A stretch of DNA of 17,191 bases from an uncultured Ignavibacteriota bacterium (GTDB taxonomy: Bacteria; Bacteroidota; Ignavibacteria; Tepidaquicellales; Tepidaquicellaceae). The translations under genes were made by a program, and so were the position numbers. The DNA is taken from the NCBI GenBank assembly GCA_937915485.1, contig CALGII010000112.1:1-17191 (forward strand). Reading direction: 5' to 3'. Shown in pieces: positions 13,531 through 17,191 of the stretch; the stretch's first letter is position 1, and each line of letters opens with the position of its first letter. Below the pieces are notes generated by a model. The model saw only the letters and a program-made list of their open reading frames with translations. It ran no database searches and was not told the DNA's origin.

Positions 13531-14260
13531 GAAAGCGGTTTTATTAATATTTATGCTCTTCTCTGCGGCGTTTCTTAACGCGCAGGTTTCCGATAATGAC
13601 GGCAACTATAAACTGTCTGAAATAAGGGATAAAGTGGTTACGGCGGACGAAAGAAATCCTCTTGACGTTCAGAATATGCAGGTTGATAAGAAATCCCCCG
13701 GTCTTTCGATCCTTCTTTCGCTCGTTCTTCCGGGCGCGGGACATTACTATGCAGGACGCAGCGACGTGGGCGCGTATTTCTTCGGCGCGGAAATCGGTAT
13801 GTGGCTCGGACTTTTCGGTGTGAACTACTACGGAAACATTCTCAGAGACGATTCACGCTCTTTCGCCGCTACTCACTCGGGGCTCGATAAGAGCGGTAAG
13901 GACGACGATTATTTTTCGAACGTCGGAAACTACCTGAACATATACGAATATAATAACGATAAACTCGCTCGCGGCGAGTACGAAAAACTTTACGACGTGA
14001 ACACGCATTTCTGGAACTGGGATTTGAGCGCTAATATGGATTCGTTCGAGTCGCAGAGAAAGAGAAGCGAAAGAACGTACAACCTCAGAACAATCTTTGT
14101 CACGGGAATGATTCTCAACAGGCTCGTCAGCGGAATCAGCGCGCTCGTGCTAACGAACAAGGGCAACAATTCCGGCGGAATCCGTATGAACAGCGAATTG
14201 ATTATGACGCCGGAAAATAAAATCGACGGGCTTAAACTGAATTTCGTAAAATCATTCTGA
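13520..14260 (+). CDS. DUF5683-like exported protein (first paralog)
   Basis: A 246-residue protein. The start is the ATG at 13520, one codon after a TTG in the same frame, and it overlaps dsbD by 11 bases, which suggests coupled translation. A signal peptide is clear (MQNKKAVLLIFMLFSAAFLN), cleaved near NAQ. The core SILLSLVLPGAGHYYAGR (63-80), followed by the hydrophobic FFGAEIGMWLGLFGVNYYG (87-105), matches DUF5683, a family of unknown function common in Bacteroidetes. A second hydrophobic stretch near 194-212 may be another membrane segment. It resembles the protein at 15002-15898, so the two are probably paralogs. A structural role at the cell envelope is possible but is inference. Confidence 0.8.
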   Translation: MQNKKAVLLIFMLFSAAFLNAQVSDNDGNYKLSEIRDKVVTADERNPLDVQNMQVDKKSPGLSILLSLVLPGAGHYYAGRSDVGAYFFGAEIGMWLGLFGVNYYGNILRDDSRSFAATHSGLDKSGKDDDYFSNVGNYLNIYEYNNDKLARGEYEKLYDVNTHFWNWDLSANMDSFESQRKRSERTYNLRTIFVTGMILNRLVSGISALVLTNKGNNSGGIRMNSELIMTPENKIDGLKLNFVKSF

Positions 14261-14261
14261 T

Positions 14262-15002
14262 TTGACAAGGAACTATAAGATTATTCTTGAATACGACGGC
14301 TCGGATTTCCTCGGCTGGCAAAGACAGAAGAAGCACAGAAATACGGTTCAGGAAGTTCTTGAAAACGCCCTTGGAAAAGTCCTTCGGCGCGAGATAAAAA
14401 TCACAGGCGCTGGACGCACGGATACGGGCGTACACGCTTACAATCAAACCGCTAACTTCAAGACAGCCGCTGACGTCGGCGCCGAAAAAAGATTTCTGTA
14501 TTCCGTTAATTCGATTCTTCCCGGCTCTGTAACCGTAAAATCCATTTCCGAGGTTCCCGCCGAATTTCATTCGAGATTCTCCGCGAAAGAGCGTGAGTAT
14601 ATTTACAGAATGACAACCCGTGAGATTTCAATCGGGAAAAAATACTTCTTCAAACTTAATTACGAACTTGACTTTAAAATAATTGACGGATTTATTAAAA
14701 TTATAACGGGATACAATTCTTTTAAATCGCTTTGCAAGAACCAATCGGACAAGCACGAATTTTGCTGCGATTTGAGAGAGTTGAAATACATTATAAATAA
14801 AAAAGAATCCCTTATTGATTTCACGATTAAATCCGACAGGTATCTTCATTCGATGGTCAGAGCGGTAATCGGCTGCCTGGTTGACCTCGGAAGAGGCAAA
14901 CTTGACCTCGAAGAAACCATCGGTAAATTTCAAAAAGGAGAAAAAATTAAAGCGGCATATTTACCGGCTAACGCCCTATTTCTAAACAAAATTTATTATT
15001 GA
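14262..15002 (+). CDS. truA: tRNA pseudouridine synthase A
   Basis: A complete 246-residue TruA, which converts uridines 38-40 of the tRNA anticodon arm to pseudouridine. The catalytic Asp54 sits in the hallmark GAGRTDTGVHA (49-59), preceded by the N-terminal YDGSDFLGWQRQ. SDRYLHSMVRAVIGCLVDLG is the typical C-terminal motif. The best start is the TTG at 14262, one base after the stop of the preceding gene; MTRNYKIILEYDG is the expected N-terminus and there is no ATG alternative, so this is a TTG start without a Shine-Dalgarno, probably read by coupling. It lies between two DUF5683-like genes and shares a TGATG with the second. Confidence 0.93.
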   Translation: MTRNYKIILEYDGSDFLGWQRQKKHRNTVQEVLENALGKVLRREIKITGAGRTDTGVHAYNQTANFKTAADVGAEKRFLYSVNSILPGSVTVKSISEVPAEFHSRFSAKEREYIYRMTTREISIGKKYFFKLNYELDFKIIDGFIKIITGYNSFKSLCKNQSDKHEFCCDLRELKYIINKKESLIDFTIKSDRYLHSMVRAVIGCLVDLGRGKLDLEETIGKFQKGEKIKAAYLPANALFLNKIYY

Positions 15003-15898
15003 TGAAAACAATTAAATTGATTCCCTTTCTGCTTATGCTCTGCTTGCTTCTGTTCAATTCTTCGGAAGGTCAGGTAAACAGGGAAACCAAAACCGCGGAC
15101 AGGGATAATTCGATTCAGGAATTGCGGACAATAATCGTAGACGGAAATTCGGTTTACGAAAATACGATTACGGGAGATATCGTAAGAACCGAAACAGCGA
15201 AAGAAAAAAGTCCGTTCCTCGGCGGTCTCTTTTCAGCAGTCGTGCCGGGCGCCGGTGAGTTCTACGCCGAAAAATATGTCAAGAGCGCGATTTTCCTCGC
15301 TGTCGAGGCTGGGCTATGGATAACGTATGCCACGTTCCAGAAGAAAGGAAACGACCAGACGAACTTCTACGAGGATTACGCCGACCAAAACTGGAGCATT
15401 ATCAGATATGCCTCGTGGCTGAAAGACCAAAATTTTCCGAAGTCGGGAGAGATTAATCTCGCAAGCGACCCCGCTACCTTAAGAATGCAGGTCAACGCCT
15501 GCGAGACGGAAAGCGGTTTTTCGCACACGCTTCCGAATTATGGCGAACAGCAGTATTACGAAGTAATCGGCAAGTACAGAACATATACCTGCGGATGGAC
15601 GGAGTCCGTCGGCAAAGGAATCACAAAGCAAAACTACGAAACTTTCCCGTTGCTTTCACAGGTGAATTACTACATGGATGAAAGACAGAAAGCAAATAAT
15701 TATTACGATAACGGAACAACGACTATGATGGTTGTTATACTGAACCACATCGCATCAGCGGTTGACGGAGTTATAAGCGTTAATTCTTACAACAACAAAC
15801 TGTCGGTACAGGGAAATGTTAGTTTCGCGCCCGTGTATTCATACCGCGAAGGAAGAAGCAAGGTCACGCCCTTCTTTAATCTGAAGGTCGGATTTTAA
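15002..15898 (+). CDS. DUF5683-like exported protein (second paralog)
   Basis: A 298-residue protein whose ATG overlaps the truA stop in TGATG, so translation is coupled. A TTG one codon earlier is possible but less likely. The N-terminus is a signal peptide (MKTIKLIPFLLMLCLLLF, cleaved near SEGQ). The core GGLFSAVVPGAGEFYAEKYV (74-93), followed by KSAIFLAVEAGLWITYATFQ (94-113), is the DUF5683 pattern and closely parallels the protein at 13520-14260. After it comes a long polar region with several Cys and Tyr residues (120-240) and a further hydrophobic stretch at about 240-255. Function is unknown. Its stop shares the four bases 15895-15898 with the convergent ispE, leaving no room for a terminator. 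Confidence 0.8.
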   Translation: MKTIKLIPFLLMLCLLLFNSSEGQVNRETKTADRDNSIQELRTIIVDGNSVYENTITGDIVRTETAKEKSPFLGGLFSAVVPGAGEFYAEKYVKSAIFLAVEAGLWITYATFQKKGNDQTNFYEDYADQNWSIIRYASWLKDQNFPKSGEINLASDPATLRMQVNACETESGFSHTLPNYGEQQYYEVIGKYRTYTCGWTESVGKGITKQNYETFPLLSQVNYYMDERQKANNYYDNGTTTMMVVILNHIASAVDGVISVNSYNNKLSVQGNVSFAPVYSYREGRSKVTPFFNLKVGF

Positions 15899-16755
15899 AC
15901 CGAAGGGAATACGAAGTAACCTGAAGACTGAAATAGTCGTCGCGCTTTTTTTAGACCCGCGGAGTTCTCTTTTGTGAAAAGCCCGTACAGTACCGCTCCG
16001 CTGCCGCTCAGCGAAGCGAAAGCAGCGCCGCTTTCAATGAGATTGTTCTTCACTTCCGCGAGTTCGGGATATTTTTCGAAAACAACTTTCTCAAAATCAT
16101 TCGCGTAAATTTCCCGTCTGCTTAAATCGAATGCCTCGACACCCGCCAGCATCGGTTCCTTGTTCACTGTCTCGTCGAAGTTAAGGCTTTCGTATGCCCA
16201 CTTCGTTGACACGTGTCTGTTAGGATTAACGAGAAGCACGTCGTAATCCAGAACGAAATTATTCAAAATCTTCATCTTCTCTCCCCTGCCGGTCGCGTAA
16301 CACGGCTTCTGTATCAGGAAGAACGGCACGTCGCTGCCTACGGTCAACGCGGTGTCAATTATCAGTTTCCGGTTTTGATTGATGTCAATCTTGAAAAAAT
16401 TTACCAGATATCTCAGAAGCGAGCCCGCGTCCGAACTCCCGCCGCCCAAACCGCCTCCGATTGGTATGTTTTTCTCGAGAAATATGTTGATGAGATATGT
16501 GTCTCGAATCTTAAAATTCTTGAAGAATGCCTCAATGGCCTTAATAAGTGTATTCGTCTTCGCCAGAGGAACGGAATGCTTTTCAGACTTCAATATTATT
16601 GAATTCATATCGCTCCCGCTCGGAACAATCGATATGTTTATCGTGTCGAAGAGTTTGACCGGATAAAAAATCGTCTCGAGATTGTGAAATCCGTCGTCTC
16701 TCTTGTTCAGTATTCTTAATCCTAAATTTATTTTTGCAGGAGCCTTTATTATCAT
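15895..16755 (-). CDS. ispE: 4-diphosphocytidyl-2-C-methyl-D-erythritol kinase
   Basis: A complete 286-residue IspE, a GHMP kinase that phosphorylates CDP-ME in the non-mevalonate isoprenoid pathway. Motifs are all present: PAKINLGLRI (6-15) at the start, the ATP loop IPIGGGLGGGSSDAG (97-111), the catalytic Asp142 in VGSDVPFFL and the C-terminal SLSGSGAVLYG (248-258). The start is the ATG at 16755, giving the standard N-terminus. It ends in a 4-base overlap with the convergent DUF5683-like gene. It follows the fabH end after 79 bases that hold a nested hairpin, so it may be on its own transcript or partly read through from fabH. No key residue is missing. Confidence 0.95.
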   Translation of the reverse strand: MIIKAPAKINLGLRILNKRDDGFHNLETIFYPVKLFDTINISIVPSGSDMNSIILKSEKHSVPLAKTNTLIKAIEAFFKNFKIRDTYLINIFLEKNIPIGGGLGGGSSDAGSLLRYLVNFFKIDINQNRKLIIDTALTVGSDVPFFLIQKPCYATGRGEKMKILNNFVLDYDVLLVNPNRHVSTKWAYESLNFDETVNKEPMLAGVEAFDLSRREIYANDFEKVVFEKYPELAEVKNNLIESGAAFASLSGSGAVLYGLFTKENSAGLKKARRLFQSSGYFVFPSV

Positions 16756-16779
16756 TTCAGTTGTTTGTTGTAATATAAA

Positions 16780-16826
16780 GAAAAGGTATCGAAAAATTAC
16801 GACAGTAATTAAAACAATACCTTTTC
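16780..16826. terminator. Nested hairpin between fabH and ispE
   Basis: GAAAAGGTAT (16780-16789) and ATACCTTTTC (16817-16826) are perfect 10-bp arms, with an inner stem AATTAC-GACA-GTAATT (16795-16810). It lies 8 bases past the fabH stop on the minus strand, and T-rich bases follow, so it probably ends fabH transcription. It could also be a regulatory site for ispE. Confidence 0.5.
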
Positions 16827-16834
16827 AAAAAAAG

Positions 16835-17191
16835 TTATATCGACCACTTCAGCAGCACGGAACCCCAGGTAAAACCCGCTCCGAAACTGGATAAAATAAG
16901 ATAATCTCCTTTTTTGACTTTTCCTTCGTAAAAGTATTCCGATACGCAAGAAGGTATGGTGCAAGATGTCGTGTTACCGTACTTATGTATGTTTATCATT
17001 ACCTTGTCGAGTTCCACGCCCATCCGGTCGGCTGTCGCCTGAATGATTCTCATGTTTGCCTGATGCGGAACGAGATAAGCGACGTCTTCCGATTTCAAAC
17101 CGTTCCTTTCCATCAACTCGACAGAAACGTCCGCCATTCCCTTGACCGCTTCTTTGAAGACAGTCTTTCCGTCCTGATGAACGAAGTGCAT
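16835..17191 (-). CDS. fabH: 3-oxoacyl-ACP synthase III, C-terminal part (5' truncated)
   Basis: These 119 codons are the last third of FabH, which starts fatty-acid synthesis by joining acetyl-CoA (or a branched starter) to malonyl-ACP. The frame is open to the window edge; the Met at 17191 is internal. Two of the three catalytic residues are visible: His43 of this fragment in VPHQANMRI and Asn73 in KYGNTTSCTIPS (the family's His and Asn); the catalytic Cys would lie beyond the window. The C-terminus ends in SSFGAGFTWGSVLLKW, as expected. Gene order suggests fabH, a terminator-like hairpin, then ispE. No defect is seen in the visible part. Confidence 0.93.
   Translation of the reverse strand: MHFVHQDGKTVFKEAVKGMADVSVELMERNGLKSEDVAYLVPHQANMRIIQATADRMGVELDKVMINIHKYGNTTSCTIPSCVSEYFYEGKVKKGDYLILSSFGAGFTWGSVLLKWSI

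Overview
The window looks like a bacterial chromosome segment from the Bacteroidetes/Chlorobi/Ignavibacteria side of the FCB group. This rests on several clues: two DUF5683-like secreted proteins, a soluble FN3 protein of a type I associate with this group, few strong Shine-Dalgarno sites, several likely TTG starts, and a promoter matching the Bacteroidetes pattern (TTG, 17 bases, TATGTTTG) ahead of dsbD. The phylum is an inference; the window has no rRNA or other marker that settles it.

Left part (1-1773): the 3' end of an outer-membrane beta-barrel-like protein and a complete GNAT acetyltransferase, separated by a gap of palindromic repeats. Middle part (about 1774-8652): an accessory block. 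Its first five genes (2201-6701) are visibly AT-rich: two multipass membrane proteins of unknown function, an exported HtrA-like serine protease without a PDZ domain, a DUF3775-like small protein, and a HARE-HTH/GIY-YIG nuclease. A less AT-rich FN3-domain gene follows (7085-7732). Almost every gap between these genes carries GC-richer palindromic repeats of a few shared families. Members of three families occur both left (841-2064) and right (8324-8553) of the block. A 12-unit, 21-bp tandem array lies at 8011-8262.

Right part (8653-17191): housekeeping genes with compact spacing. On the minus strand, a small conserved-looking protein with its own terminator, then nadE (NAD synthesis) and ggt (gamma-glutamyltranspeptidase). 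On the plus strand, a tightly packed operon dsbD - DUF5683-like - truA - DUF5683-like, with overlapping or abutting stops and starts. It collides tail to tail with ispE (isoprenoid precursors), and the window ends in a fabH fragment (fatty-acid initiation).

The housekeeping genes show no single pathway. The most unusual content is the accessory block: a probable stand-alone modification-sensing nuclease plus protease and membrane proteins, embedded in nested hairpin repeats. A defence or mobile role is plausible but is not shown by the sequence alone.
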